Source: JAJCZB01 sp964350195
Lineage (GTDB): Bacteria > Babelota > Babeliae > Babelales > Vermiphilaceae
Length of the DNA stretch: 29,347 bases
NCBI GenBank assembly: GCA_964350195.1
Contig: CAYGJB010000013.1
Span: 1 to 29,347, forward strand
Direction: 5' to 3'
The notes under the pieces are model-generated. The model was not told the DNA's origin, ran no database searches, and worked only from the letters and a program-made list of their open reading frames with translations. The translations under genes were made by a program, and so were the position numbers. Below are positions 7,687-15,836 of this stretch, one piece after another; the stretch's first letter is position 1; each line of letters starts with the position of its first letter.

Positions 7687-8553
7687 ATGAATATAACAAA
7701 AGTAATTATTCCTGCTGCAGGATATGGCACCCGCTTTCTACCAATCACCAAATCAATCCCCAAAGAGATGCTTCCGCTTTTAAACAAGCCAGCGCTGCAA
7801 GAAGTGGTTGAAGAAAGCATTCTTGCAGGGATACATCATGCCTGTTTGGTTGTGTCTGAAAATAAAAAGGCAATAAGGGATTATTTCACACCAAATAGCA
7901 AGTATCGATACCTCCTTCAGCAAGCAGGCAAGGAACAGTATATCGAAGGCCTTGCGACACTACTTGAGAGGATATCATTCAGTTATATTACTCAGGAAAA
8001 AATGCTCGGACTTGGGCATGCCATTCTACTTAGCAAAAAAAAGATGAACAATGAGATGTTTGGCGTTATCCTTCCGGACATGGTTTTAAAGGGACAAGAG
8101 CCCTGCTTGAAGCCATTGGTGCAAGCGGCTCAAGAGCATCAAGCAACGATCGTTGCCGTGATGGAAGTACCCAATAGCGAAATTTCTTCGTACGGCTCAA
8201 TCAAAGTAGGAAAACGATTTTCAGAAAATTTAATGGAGATCACCGACATTATTGAAAAGCCAAAGCCAGAAGCGGCCTATTCAAATTATGCCATCTTTGG
8301 CCGTTATATTTTCACCCCGGCAATCTTTGATGCTATCGAAGCGGTTGCACCGCAGGCAAATGGGGAAATTCAACTCACAGATGCAATTGCCCTACTTGCT
8401 CACCAAGGACATAAGGTGTATGCGTACAAAATTTCGGGAAAAGTATTTGATTTGGGGCGGCCTATGGGATGGCTTGCGGCAAACGTATATGAAGGGTTGC
8501 AGTCGCCTGAATATGGGGCGCATATTCGCATGCTTTTAAAAGAACTTCTGTAA
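7687..8553 (+). CDS. galU: UTP-glucose-1-phosphate uridylyltransferase
   Basis: 288 residues, typical for the family. It makes UDP-glucose from UTP and glucose-1-phosphate, feeding envelope polysaccharide and glycosylation. A nucleotidyltransferase fold is evident: GYGTRFLP at 12-19 with Lys26 (KEMLP), GLGHAI at 108-113, LPDM with metal-ligand candidate Asp131, EKP at 190-192 and GEIQLTDA at 226-233. The ATG at 7687 is chosen because AAAGGA lies just before it; the frame extends upstream to a TTG at 7660 that overlaps the pheS stop. It is probably cotranscribed with pheS. No other sugar-nucleotide gene is adjacent. The 95 bases after it (8554-8648) hold nothing I can support. Confidence 0.93.
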   Translation: MNITKVIIPAAGYGTRFLPITKSIPKEMLPLLNKPALQEVVEESILAGIHHACLVVSENKKAIRDYFTPNSKYRYLLQQAGKEQYIEGLATLLERISFSYITQEKMLGLGHAILLSKKKMNNEMFGVILPDMVLKGQEPCLKPLVQAAQEHQATIVAVMEVPNSEISSYGSIKVGKRFSENLMEITDIIEKPKPEAAYSNYAIFGRYIFTPAIFDAIEAVAPQANGEIQLTDAIALLAHQGHKVYAYKISGKVFDLGRPMGWLAANVYEGLQSPEYGAHIRMLLKELL

Positions 8554-8648
8554 CTTTTTCATAGCACCTAATCCACTTGAATTATCTGCAGCTCGCTTTT
8601 CAACGAAGCTAGATAAGAATTTATACATATTACCTTTTTGCAAAGCGG

Positions 8649-9818
8649 CTAATTTTTAGCTTCCAACGTTTTTTCAATATGAATCTGCTTTCTTTTTAAT
8701 GCATCGATAAAAATTTGTTTAAGCTTTTTTTGGCGGGCAGAAGTTGGTGAACCCATATAATACAAATCAGTTACCACTTTCCACAACTTAGGCTTTTCTG
8801 CTGGCAACGATTGCTCAAGATCAAGTTCTTTAACGGCATACGGAAAATACCATAAGCCAAGAGGTCCAATTTTACGAGAGAAAAAAGCACCCCCTAAAAG
8901 ATTAAGCTCTGCATCCGAAAGATCTTTACTACCCAACCCCTCTGCCTTGAGCTTATTCTCAATCCAATGCTTTTGCCATGGGGAAAGAATCTTATCCCAA
9001 AGAGCCCAAACTACAATCAATGTCGCAGCTACAGCAGCCCCTATACCTATTTTATTTACTTTTACTTTCTCTACTTCCTCATCAACTACTTCCTCTTTAC
9101 CGCGAGCTCCGGTAAACCCGTTCTGTTGTTGGCCAGAAGCTCCCATAACATTATCTTTAGGCTTGAAGGGTTCTTCATCATGTGGCTTTTTGGTTCCATT
9201 CCTACCTATCACAACACGAACTTCACCCCCAGGGAGCTGATGAGCCTCTCCTATGGTAAGCGGTCTTTCTTTTTTTGATATTTCTTTATATATCCCCTCT
9301 TCCATTCCCACGTAATTTTGCGCTTTCAATTGTACTGGTTTTTTCTCTGGTTCTTGTGTTGGCACTGGTGGTTGCTGTGGTTCATTTTTAATATCCCATT
9401 CTGTTCTTTCAACAGAATGCGTAGGTATAAGTCCATCTTCTTCAAGGTCTTCTAACGATTCATTCTTTCGTATCTCTTTAAGTTTTTCTATTAATTTCTT
9501 CTCCGTATTTTGCAGAGTTTGAATTCTTTTAAAAAGTTCTAAACGTTGATCAATATTTTGCAGAATTTGAATTCTTTTAAAAAGTTCTAAAGGTTGATCA
9601 AGTTGTTTGCGGGTTTCACCAGAAGCAACGGTTTTTAGTTCATTAACCTGCTTTATAGCCAAATCTATATTGCTATAGTTTAATGTACTTTTCAGCTCTT
9701 TCTGCGTTTTTTTTAATTCAAGTAAACTTTTTCTTTCTTCTGCTTTCCAATCCATTGCCAAGCAAAGCTGCGGCATTGCACTAAGCAATACAAGAAAAGC
9801 TATAACATATTTTTTCAT
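8649..9818 (-). CDS. Exported coiled-coil protein with one membrane segment (paralogue B)
   Basis: 389 residues. A signal peptide occupies 1-21. A Lys/Glu/Leu-rich coiled coil runs from about 28 to 120. Then comes a Pro-rich linker (about 145-165), a region with Gly and acidic stretches, a membrane segment at 256-274 and a helical C-terminal domain of about 110 residues. Inside the coiled coil a 16-residue unit around LELFKRIQ is duplicated (75-106), matching a 48-bp tandem repeat in the DNA. The ATG at 9818 overlaps the upstream stop (ATGA) and AGGGGG precedes it, so the pair is translationally coupled. It shares layout and the Y-x-N-I-D-x-A-I motif with the upstream gene. The family is unknown; the topology suggests a periplasmic coiled coil tethered to a membrane. 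Confidence 0.85.
   Translation of the reverse strand: MKKYVIAFLVLLSAMPQLCLAMDWKAEERKSLLELKKTQKELKSTLNYSNIDLAIKQVNELKTVASGETRKQLDQPLELFKRIQILQNIDQRLELFKRIQTLQNTEKKLIEKLKEIRKNESLEDLEEDGLIPTHSVERTEWDIKNEPQQPPVPTQEPEKKPVQLKAQNYVGMEEGIYKEISKKERPLTIGEAHQLPGGEVRVVIGRNGTKKPHDEEPFKPKDNVMGASGQQQNGFTGARGKEEVVDEEVEKVKVNKIGIGAAVAATLIVVWALWDKILSPWQKHWIENKLKAEGLGSKDLSDAELNLLGGAFFSRKIGPLGLWYFPYAVKELDLEQSLPAEKPKLWKVVTDLYYMGSPTSARQKKLKQIFIDALKRKQIHIEKTLEAKN
9506..9601. repeat. 48-bp tandem duplication inside the coiled-coil gene
   Basis: Two adjacent copies (9506-9553 and 9554-9601) differ at only a few positions and share a long identical stretch containing GAATTCTTTTAAAAAG. The period is 48 bases, so the frame is kept and 16 residues are duplicated. 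The near-identity points to a recent event. Confidence 0.9.
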
Positions 9819-10891
9819 TGAGAACCCCCTAGAGATAATAGCACAGGATCTACACCATACAGCTCAGTAATAATTTCTTTGCTCTGCGGAAAATCTAAAA
9901 GAGAAGAATCTTCTTTCGCTTGAGCCATGAGATATCGTAATTTCCCCGTATAACCAATCTTTTCTGGCAGTTTTGCACTTAATCGTGCGCGAAGCGCCAC
10001 CGCAACCAAATCTCTTTGCTTTTGCGTAAGATCACTCAGCTTTACGCCATATCGAGCCAATACGCGACGCAGATATCTTTTTTCTACAGCTTTAAGCATA
10101 AGATACGTTCCTGCCGCCACGATTGCCGCAATGCCCAATCCTGCTCCCACTTTAAGGTGCTTTGAATAGTGTGACACTGATTGTGGTTGTGATTCTGGTA
10201 CGGGTTGTAGGGCTGGTTGTGATGTTCTCATATCAGCTATTGCCAGTTGAATTGCCGTATTTGCATCAATTGTATCGCTCAAATGGGAATAAGCCTTATC
10301 AATAATACTATCTTGATCAAGGCCTTGATCAGTCACCAGTTTGTTTTTTTTTAGAGTCAAAAATTCATGCGAAAGAGCATTCCTTACACCTCTGGAATGT
10401 TCCCCTGTAAGCTCAAGGTTCTTTTTAACGTCCCCTTTCTCTGAATCTTCAGTCCATTGCGGCTTTTGAGTCATTGCCACGGTTATACCCAAATCACTTA
10501 ATTTCTTGATGAGATCAGACTCTTCTTTTTGAAGATTTTGAATATTTTTTAATTTTTTTATGCGATCATCAAATGAGGCTTGAGCAAATTCGGCATCCTG
10601 CTTTTTCATCAAAAGACAGCCAGAAATCTTGCTCTGTATTTCAGAAATAGATCTCTGAGTCTTCAAAGTTTCTATTGCATGATCAATATTATCATAATTA
10701 TCATTTTTTAATTTTTCTTGTATTTCACCAAGCTCTGTCGTTAATTTTTGCACCTCGTTCTCCCGCACCTCCATCTTCCACTTTCTCTTACTCTCTTCGC
10801 GCAATTTATTCAAATCACTGTCCATTCCATCTATCTTCATCACACCCGCAAAAACGAGTATTGCACACAAGGCTATTAATAAACGTTTCAC
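9815..10891 (-). CDS. Exported coiled-coil protein with one membrane segment (paralogue A)
   Basis: 358 residues from GTG at 10891, with GAGGG a few bases upstream deciding the start. An N-terminal export signal covers 1-22. A coiled coil runs from about 25 to 135 and includes the Y-x-N-I-D-x-A-I motif shared with the downstream gene. A Gln/Pro-rich linker at 224-240 leads to a membrane segment at 247-267 and a basic helical C-terminal domain (about 270-358). It is the first gene of a two-gene unit with 8649-9818, overlapping by four bases. No family is recognised. The shared order of parts argues for an old tandem duplication followed by strong divergence. Confidence 0.83.
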   Translation of the reverse strand: MKRLLIALCAILVFAGVMKIDGMDSDLNKLREESKRKWKMEVRENEVQKLTTELGEIQEKLKNDNYDNIDHAIETLKTQRSISEIQSKISGCLLMKKQDAEFAQASFDDRIKKLKNIQNLQKEESDLIKKLSDLGITVAMTQKPQWTEDSEKGDVKKNLELTGEHSRGVRNALSHEFLTLKKNKLVTDQGLDQDSIIDKAYSHLSDTIDANTAIQLAIADMRTSQPALQPVPESQPQSVSHYSKHLKVGAGLGIAAIVAAGTYLMLKAVEKRYLRRVLARYGVKLSDLTQKQRDLVAVALRARLSAKLPEKIGYTGKLRYLMAQAKEDSSLLDFPQSKEIITELYGVDPVLLSLGGSQ

Positions 10892-10947
10892 AGATCCCTC
10901 TTATTAGCATTATTAGCATAAAACATAAAATACCTATTCACTTTACC

Positions 10948-10967
10948 AAAAAAAGCCCTAAAAGGGC
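10948..10967 (-). terminator. Possible leader terminator before the coiled-coil pair
   Basis: On the minus strand a 5-bp G/C stem (GCCCT / AGGGC, 10967-10963 and 10959-10955) with a tiny loop is followed by seven T (10954-10948). It lies about 57 bases before the GTG at 10891. No minus-strand gene ends upstream of it, so if functional it would act in the leader of this operon. The stem is short and the call is weak. Confidence 0.35.
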
Positions 10968-11048
10968 AATAAAATCAATTCTATATACCCTACAACTTCA
11001 ACTAATCCACAAGATTCCCACTTTTAATCGCAGAATTTTTCAAATTTA

Positions 11049-11078
11049 TTGCAATGTGAATTTGAAAAAAGGTATCCT
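11049..11078 (+). promoter_or_regulatory. Putative promoter of the Cys-rich gene pair
   Basis: TTGCAA (11049-11054) and TATCCT (11073-11078) are separated by 18 bases and end 34 bases before the ATG at 11113. The 221-base divergent gap 10892-11112 holds no other supported element besides the leader hairpin. Confidence 0.4.
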
Positions 11079-11112
11079 GGGTCATGACAAACCCTATACC
11101 AAGGAGGGAACA

Positions 11113-11325
11113 ATGAAAAAATTACTTTTTGCCCTGTGCTTCTCTTTCGGCCTCTTATCATTACAAACTGAATGCTGCCCCACCTGCCAGGGACGAATCC
11201 AGCAAGACAGCGCTCCTTTTTTTACCGATGATTTCTATAAGCCCACTGCTGAAAGCATGGATTATATCTACCAGCAGATGCTTGAAGAGGAAGCTGCTCA
11301 ACAGCAGGAGGAGCCGGAAGCATGA
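11113..11325 (+). CDS. Small exported Cys-containing acidic protein
   Basis: 70 residues from the ATG at 11113, preceded by a near-perfect AAGGAGG. The frame is open far upstream to 10675, but that extension is low-complexity and antisense to the neighbouring gene, so I reject it. Residues 1-20 are an export signal, immediately followed by CCPTC (Cys21, 22, 25). The tail is strongly acidic and Gln/Glu-rich. The family is unknown. The ATGA overlap with the next gene (11322) indicates translational coupling, so the two products probably act together. Confidence 0.8.
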   Translation: MKKLLFALCFSFGLLSLQTECCPTCQGRIQQDSAPFFTDDFYKPTAESMDYIYQQMLEEEAAQQQEEPEA

Positions 11326-11687
11326 AAAAGCTCACCCAAATTGGCCTCATATACGCCCTACTGCTTGGCTGCCCAATGTTGCTTGCCCAGCTAGGATGCC
11401 TGGATAATTCATGGCACCTGAGGGAAAAATTTGACCATAAGCAGTATCATCCCGTAAAATGCAATTGCCCATGCGATTGGCATAAAGCCCAAGGACTTTA
11501 TGCCAAAAACCTGAACAAGTGCCTTGAGTGCGGTCATCGGCATGATCCAAAGCCAATTATATTTATGAAAAACATTCTTTCTCGAACAAGCAGTATTCGC
11601 TTACCAGAGACCCCAAAAGTGGCCCTGAAGCGGCTCGTTGCCCATTGGCGCACTCAGCAAAAAACTCCCTCCGAATTTGACAAATAG
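11322..11687 (+). CDS. Exported Cys/His-rich protein with a zinc-binding-like cluster
   Basis: 121 residues, ATG at 11322 with GGAG and GGAAG just upstream, overlapping the previous stop by four bases. A signal peptide covers about 1-22. The core carries C47, C49, C51, H54, then C67, C70, H72 and H74 (CNCPCDWH ... CLECGHRHD), which fits a two-knuckle metal site, probably zinc. The C-terminal 45 residues are basic and helical. I know no named family with this pattern. Its partner (11113) also carries a Cys cluster just after its signal peptide. The alpha/beta hydrolase follows after 58 bases and may share the transcript. Confidence 0.8.
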   Translation: MKKLTQIGLIYALLLGCPMLLAQLGCLDNSWHLREKFDHKQYHPVKCNCPCDWHKAQGLYAKNLNKCLECGHRHDPKPIIFMKNILSRTSSIRLPETPKVALKRLVAHWRTQQKTPSEFDK

Positions 11688-11745
11688 CAACATTATGCGT
11701 AACCTAAAAAGTGTAATTAGAACGCTTTCTAGGAGGGTATTCATT

Positions 11746-13017
11746 ATGAATTGCACAGCGCTATCAAAATGTATTCTTCGTTCTTTTTTGGTTATAGCCG
11801 GATTGGTAACAACTATCGGCATGTCCATCTTTTTGCTTTTTTCGTATCAACCGCATATCGAAATTCGTACCAACCGATATGAAAAAGTAATGACTACTAA
11901 AAAAGATGTGTTCAGCTGGCTCATGGAAGGGGCAGGTATTTATTTTTTTAATCGTTATGAAACAACCTGGAAGCAAGGCGTACAACAAACCCGTGTACAT
12001 AAAAAAGAGCAAAAAAAGCTCCTTCATTACAAGCTTCAAATAGAACATATCATTGATACAAACCCCAAAACGGTAGTGAACCATAATCGTCCAACCATTT
12101 ATTTGCATGGATGGGGGGATACTAAACAAAGTGCTAAATTATTAAAAGCGTTTTGTGACGTGTTGCCAGGGGATTTGATAACCTTCAATTTTAGAGATAA
12201 CGGTGTTCTTTTGCCAAAATTCGGCTACTCAAATCTAGGCCAATTACCAGACGTTCTTTCTACTATTTATGTAATCAAATGGACGCGAGACAATCTTAAC
12301 GTACAAGAGGTTGATCTCTTTGGATACTCACGCGGTGGGGCAACTCTTTTAAATACAGTTGCTGTGTTGAACGATAAGAATGGTACCTACGATAAAGACT
12401 TAGCCTCAATTGGCATAACACAAGAAGATCGAAAAAGCCTTCTTTCAATGATTCAAAGAGGATGCCATGTGTTGGATTGTCCTCTTACCAATATGAATGT
12501 TACGGTAGGTGAATTTATGAAATCTAAAAATTCTTTTTGGGTTTCTGCCTTTGAAACGGTTACTCGATATAAACGTGATGGCCTGCAAGGATTAACCTCT
12601 GCACTCACTTTTGGTAACCTAAAATTAAATATGCTCGTGCATTTTCAGCACCATGACAAAATTGTTTCAAATAAAAATGAAGCGGAGCTGTATCGGCGCC
12701 TTTCAAAGCATAATCCTATGAGCATATTCATGGTACTCGGCAATAATGGGGGCCATCTTCATTCCCATGCAGCACTAGCCAATACTATTCACACATTCAA
12801 ACGCACATTTGGCAGCTCTTATGACCCTGAATATGTGAGCCAATATCATCAACTTAAAAATGAGCAACTCATTGCTAATCGTTTACTGCGTCCCGGGTAT
12901 CATGCTGATCGTATTATTGAGCGATACTATGATGAATGCCATAAAAATGAGATTGCTTGCAAAAAGGAGTCTCGCCCAAAGAAATTAAGGCATGTAGCCA
13001 AACAAGCCACTATCTAG
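11746..13017 (+). CDS. Membrane-anchored alpha/beta hydrolase
   Basis: 423 residues from the ATG at 11746, which has AGGAGGG eight bases upstream; the frame extends further to 11638 but without such a site. One membrane segment (about 10-33) would leave the catalytic part outside the cytoplasm. Alpha/beta-hydrolase signatures are an oxyanion-type HGWGD (121-125) and a nucleophile elbow GYSRGG with Ser195. Asp304 (HHDK) and His337 (NNGGH) are the likely remaining triad residues. Substrate is unknown: esterase, lipase or peptidase are all possible. The C-terminal 60 residues are basic and rich in His, Tyr and Arg. Confidence 0.85.
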   Translation: MNCTALSKCILRSFLVIAGLVTTIGMSIFLLFSYQPHIEIRTNRYEKVMTTKKDVFSWLMEGAGIYFFNRYETTWKQGVQQTRVHKKEQKKLLHYKLQIEHIIDTNPKTVVNHNRPTIYLHGWGDTKQSAKLLKAFCDVLPGDLITFNFRDNGVLLPKFGYSNLGQLPDVLSTIYVIKWTRDNLNVQEVDLFGYSRGGATLLNTVAVLNDKNGTYDKDLASIGITQEDRKSLLSMIQRGCHVLDCPLTNMNVTVGEFMKSKNSFWVSAFETVTRYKRDGLQGLTSALTFGNLKLNMLVHFQHHDKIVSNKNEAELYRRLSKHNPMSIFMVLGNNGGHLHSHAALANTIHTFKRTFGSSYDPEYVSQYHQLKNEQLIANRLLRPGYHADRIIERYYDECHKNEIACKKESRPKKLRHVAKQATI

Positions 13018-13024
13018 GAAGCTG

Positions 13025-13052
13025 TTGATAACTCCTTGAAATGGGCTATACT
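13025..13052 (+). promoter_or_regulatory. Putative promoter of the small exported gene at 13111
   Basis: TTGATA (13025-13030), a 16-base spacer and TATACT (13047-13052), about 58 bases before the ATG. Both boxes are close to consensus, so the gene is probably transcribed separately from the hydrolase upstream. Confidence 0.5.
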
Positions 13053-13110
13053 ATTAATAATCGGTTATAAAACTTTCAACTTTTTAAATATTTCTAAATG
13101 GAGGCATTCT

Positions 13111-13383
13111 ATGAAATTATATACGTATCTTCTGGCTTTTGGTTTATTTACAATCGTCGGATCGATGAGCGCTATGCAACCAGGAAGCCAACAAGAAACA
13201 TGCACATTTATTATTGATCAAATAGGACTATATTTAAACAGACACAACTTACCATATACTGAGCAAAATTTCATTGCCCATACAGGCACCGTTATGAATC
13301 AACTTAAAAGCAATCCTCAACAGGCATTATATCTTTTTCAACAATGGAAACGGAATCATAGAAGCTCCAATGGTGCTAGCTAA
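13111..13383 (+). CDS. Small exported protein, hypothetical
   Basis: 90 residues. The ATG at 13111 is preceded by TGGAGG and begins a clear signal peptide (about 1-22, ending near SMSA). The open frame upstream to 13036 lies in the promoter region and is rejected. The mature part is about 68 residues, helical, Gln/Asn-rich, with one Cys. The family is not recognised. It has its own promoter and ends at a strong bidirectional terminator shared with ppsA. Confidence 0.75.
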   Translation: MKLYTYLLAFGLFTIVGSMSAMQPGSQQETCTFIIDQIGLYLNRHNLPYTEQNFIAHTGTVMNQLKSNPQQALYLFQQWKRNHRSSNGAS

Positions 13384-13394
13384 AAAAACACGAT

Positions 13395-13425
13395 AAAAAA
13401 GCCCCGCTATAAACGGGGCTTTTTT
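13395..13425. terminator. Bidirectional intrinsic terminator
   Basis: GCCCCG (13401-13406) pairs with CGGGGC (13414-13419) around a 7-base loop, flanked by six A on the left and six T on the right. It serves the plus-strand gene ending at 13383 and ppsA, whose stop is at 13434 on the other strand. Confidence 0.9.
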
Positions 13426-13433
13426 ACGCTTAC

Positions 13434-15824
13434 TTACTTTTTACCCTTATGCCGCAATAAAAAGGGCAATACAGTATCAGGATTAAGAGAGATCGAATCT
13501 ATTTTTTTCGTAATCAAAAACTCTGCAAAATCTGGGTAGTCTGATGGTGCTTGGCCGCAAATACCAATACATTTCTTTTCTTTATGTGCACCCTCTATAG
13601 CCATTTCAAGCATTTTTTTCATGGCAGGATCTCGCTCATCAAACATGTATGCTAGCTGCGCCGAATCACGATCAACTCCAAGCGTAAGCTGTGTAAGATC
13701 GTTAGAACCGATCGAAAAACCATCAAAATAATCTGCAAATTGCTCGATTAGAATAACGTTTGAAGGAAGCTCGCACATCATTACTAGCTTCAAACCATTT
13801 ACACCTCGCGTAAGCCCACAATCTGAAAGTAGATCAATTGTCCGCTTTGCTTCATCAAGCGTACGAACAAAAGGCACCATCACCATTACATTATCAAGCC
13901 CCATTTCATTGCGCACCTTCACCAAAGCTGCGCACTCCAACAAGAAGGCTTTCTTATACTTCTCATGCGTATAACGAGAAGCGCCACGAAAACCAAGCAT
14001 TGGATTTGCTTCTTTTTGCTCAAAATATGAACCGCCAATTAAATTTTCATATTCATTCGATTTAAAATCAGAAAGACGTACCGTCACCGGCCGAGGATAA
14101 AAAGCTGCAGCGATCATACCTATGCCCTGCGCAAGAGAATCTACAAAAAAACGCTTCGGACTCTCATAAGCGCCGACAAGCTCTTTTATCTGTTTCCTTA
14201 TGCGATTATTAGTTATTTTTTCTGGTTTCAAAAGCGCCATTGGATGGGCTTTGATAAACGTTGAAATAATAAACTCAATGCGTGCAAGCCCCACCCCATC
14301 CACCGGCAGCTCGCTCAAAGAGAAGGCGTTCGATGGATTAGCTACATTCATCATAAGAGGCACTGGCGACTTTGGTAGCTCTGTACAATCAACTTCTTTC
14401 TTTTCAAATGGCAGTAATCCCCGATATACATACCCTGTGGATCCTGCACTGCAATCGATAGTTATTTTTTCACCATTCTTAATCTTTTTAGTTGCATTAT
14501 TGGTGCCTACAATTGCAGGAGTCCCAAGCTCTCTACTTACAATTGCAGCATGGCACGTGCGACCACCAAGATCAGTGACAATACCTGCAGCTTTTTTCAT
14601 AACCGGCACCCAATCAGGATCAGTCATATGAGTGACCACAATATCTCCCGCTTTCACTTTATCCATATCTTTTAGAGAAATAATAACACGAGCTGGCCCA
14701 GAAGCGATGTATTCACCAACACTCAAACCTGAAACAATTTCTTCTTTTGTGCCCGAGTTAAGTAAGCGATGTGTTGTATAGATATGGCTTGCCTCTTGCG
14801 CATGGACTGTTTCTGGACGCGCCTGCACAATATAGATTTTGCCATCATCACCATCCTGCGCCCATTCAACGTCCATCGGTGTCCATTTTTTATTTCTTTT
14901 GCTGTAATGCCCATCAATAATATTCACCATTTTGGCAAGCTGAAGCACCTGCTTATCAGAAAGCGCAAATACCTGTTGCTTTTTAATGGGTACGCCTACC
15001 TTTTTAACAGGGTGAACTGCAGATGTGCTATACACCATTTTTATTTTTTTATTACCCAACTCTTTTTTGATAATAGGTAAAAACCCTTTTTCAAGCGTTG
15101 GCTTAAACACAAAATATTCATCTGGGTTCACGAGCCCTTTCACCACCGATTCACCAAGCCCATACGCCGCATCAATCATGATTACATTCTTAAATCCTGT
15201 TTCCGTGTCACACGAGAAAGCAACTCCAGCACAAGCCTTATCAGAACGAACCATTTTTTGCACTCCTACTGAAAGAGCAACATCAAAATGATCAAAACCT
15301 TGTTCGATGCGATAGATAATGGCACGATCGGTAAACAATGATGCCATACTTTTTTTACAAGCAGCAATCAACGCTGTGCTTCCACGAACGTTTAAAAAAG
15401 TGTCTTGCTGGCCTGCAAAAGAAGCAGTGGGCAAATCCTCGGCTGTGGCAGAAGAACGAACCGCAACATCACATTTTTTTTGCTTATAGATATCGCACAG
15501 TTTTTCGTATGAAGCGATAATTTGATTTTCTAAATCTTCAGGCATTTTGCCCGATGCAATAAGCTTTCGAATAGCCGCACCAATTCGCTTGAGCGATTGC
15601 ATTTTTTTTGGATCAAGCTGCTTCATCAATGAAAGTAAACTGTTGAGCAGATCATTTTTTTTAAGATAGTACCAATAAGCATCTGCCGTTATTGCAAAGC
15701 CATTCGGTATGGGAAGACCTTTTTTTGAAAGCGTACTAATCATCTCTCCTAAAGATGCATTTTTGCCCCCCACAAGGGACACATCTTTCATGCTCAAAGT
15801 GCTAAACCAACGTATATACCTCAC
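13434..15824 (-). CDS. ppsA: Phosphoenolpyruvate synthase (pyruvate, water dikinase)
   Basis: 796 residues, matching the family length. It makes PEP from pyruvate and ATP, with release of AMP and phosphate, the entry to gluconeogenesis. The N-terminal ATP-grasp domain (about 15-345) starts with LVGGKNASLGEM. The swivelling phosphohistidine domain has GGRTCHAA with His425. The C-terminal PEP/pyruvate barrel contains GSNDLTQLTLGVDRD and the proton-donor Cys756 in CGQAPSD. It starts at GTG 15824 with AAGGGA upstream. The exported PEBP-like gene ends only 12 bases before it, so both may be on one transcript. All key residues are present. Confidence 0.96.
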   Translation of the reverse strand: MRYIRWFSTLSMKDVSLVGGKNASLGEMISTLSKKGLPIPNGFAITADAYWYYLKKNDLLNSLLSLMKQLDPKKMQSLKRIGAAIRKLIASGKMPEDLENQIIASYEKLCDIYKQKKCDVAVRSSATAEDLPTASFAGQQDTFLNVRGSTALIAACKKSMASLFTDRAIIYRIEQGFDHFDVALSVGVQKMVRSDKACAGVAFSCDTETGFKNVIMIDAAYGLGESVVKGLVNPDEYFVFKPTLEKGFLPIIKKELGNKKIKMVYSTSAVHPVKKVGVPIKKQQVFALSDKQVLQLAKMVNIIDGHYSKRNKKWTPMDVEWAQDGDDGKIYIVQARPETVHAQEASHIYTTHRLLNSGTKEEIVSGLSVGEYIASGPARVIISLKDMDKVKAGDIVVTHMTDPDWVPVMKKAAGIVTDLGGRTCHAAIVSRELGTPAIVGTNNATKKIKNGEKITIDCSAGSTGYVYRGLLPFEKKEVDCTELPKSPVPLMMNVANPSNAFSLSELPVDGVGLARIEFIISTFIKAHPMALLKPEKITNNRIRKQIKELVGAYESPKRFFVDSLAQGIGMIAAAFYPRPVTVRLSDFKSNEYENLIGGSYFEQKEANPMLGFRGASRYTHEKYKKAFLLECAALVKVRNEMGLDNVMVMVPFVRTLDEAKRTIDLLSDCGLTRGVNGLKLVMMCELPSNVILIEQFADYFDGFSIGSNDLTQLTLGVDRDSAQLAYMFDERDPAMKKMLEMAIEGAHKEKKCIGICGQAPSDYPDFAEFLITKKIDSISLNPDTVLPFLLRHKGKK

Positions 15825-15836
15825 AAGCTTCCCTTA

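Noticed and set aside
10675..11112. Long upstream extension of the small Cys gene in the same frame
   Set aside because: The extension is antisense to the coiled-coil gene, has low-complexity composition and no start signal; AAGGAGG marks the ATG at 11113.
11638..11745. Earlier start for the alpha/beta hydrolase
   Set aside because: The extension overlaps the previous gene, and a strong AGGAGGG sits before ATG 11746.
14200..14631. 143-residue plus-strand frame inside ppsA
   Set aside because: It is a reverse-strand shadow of the conserved ppsA coding sequence with no start signal.
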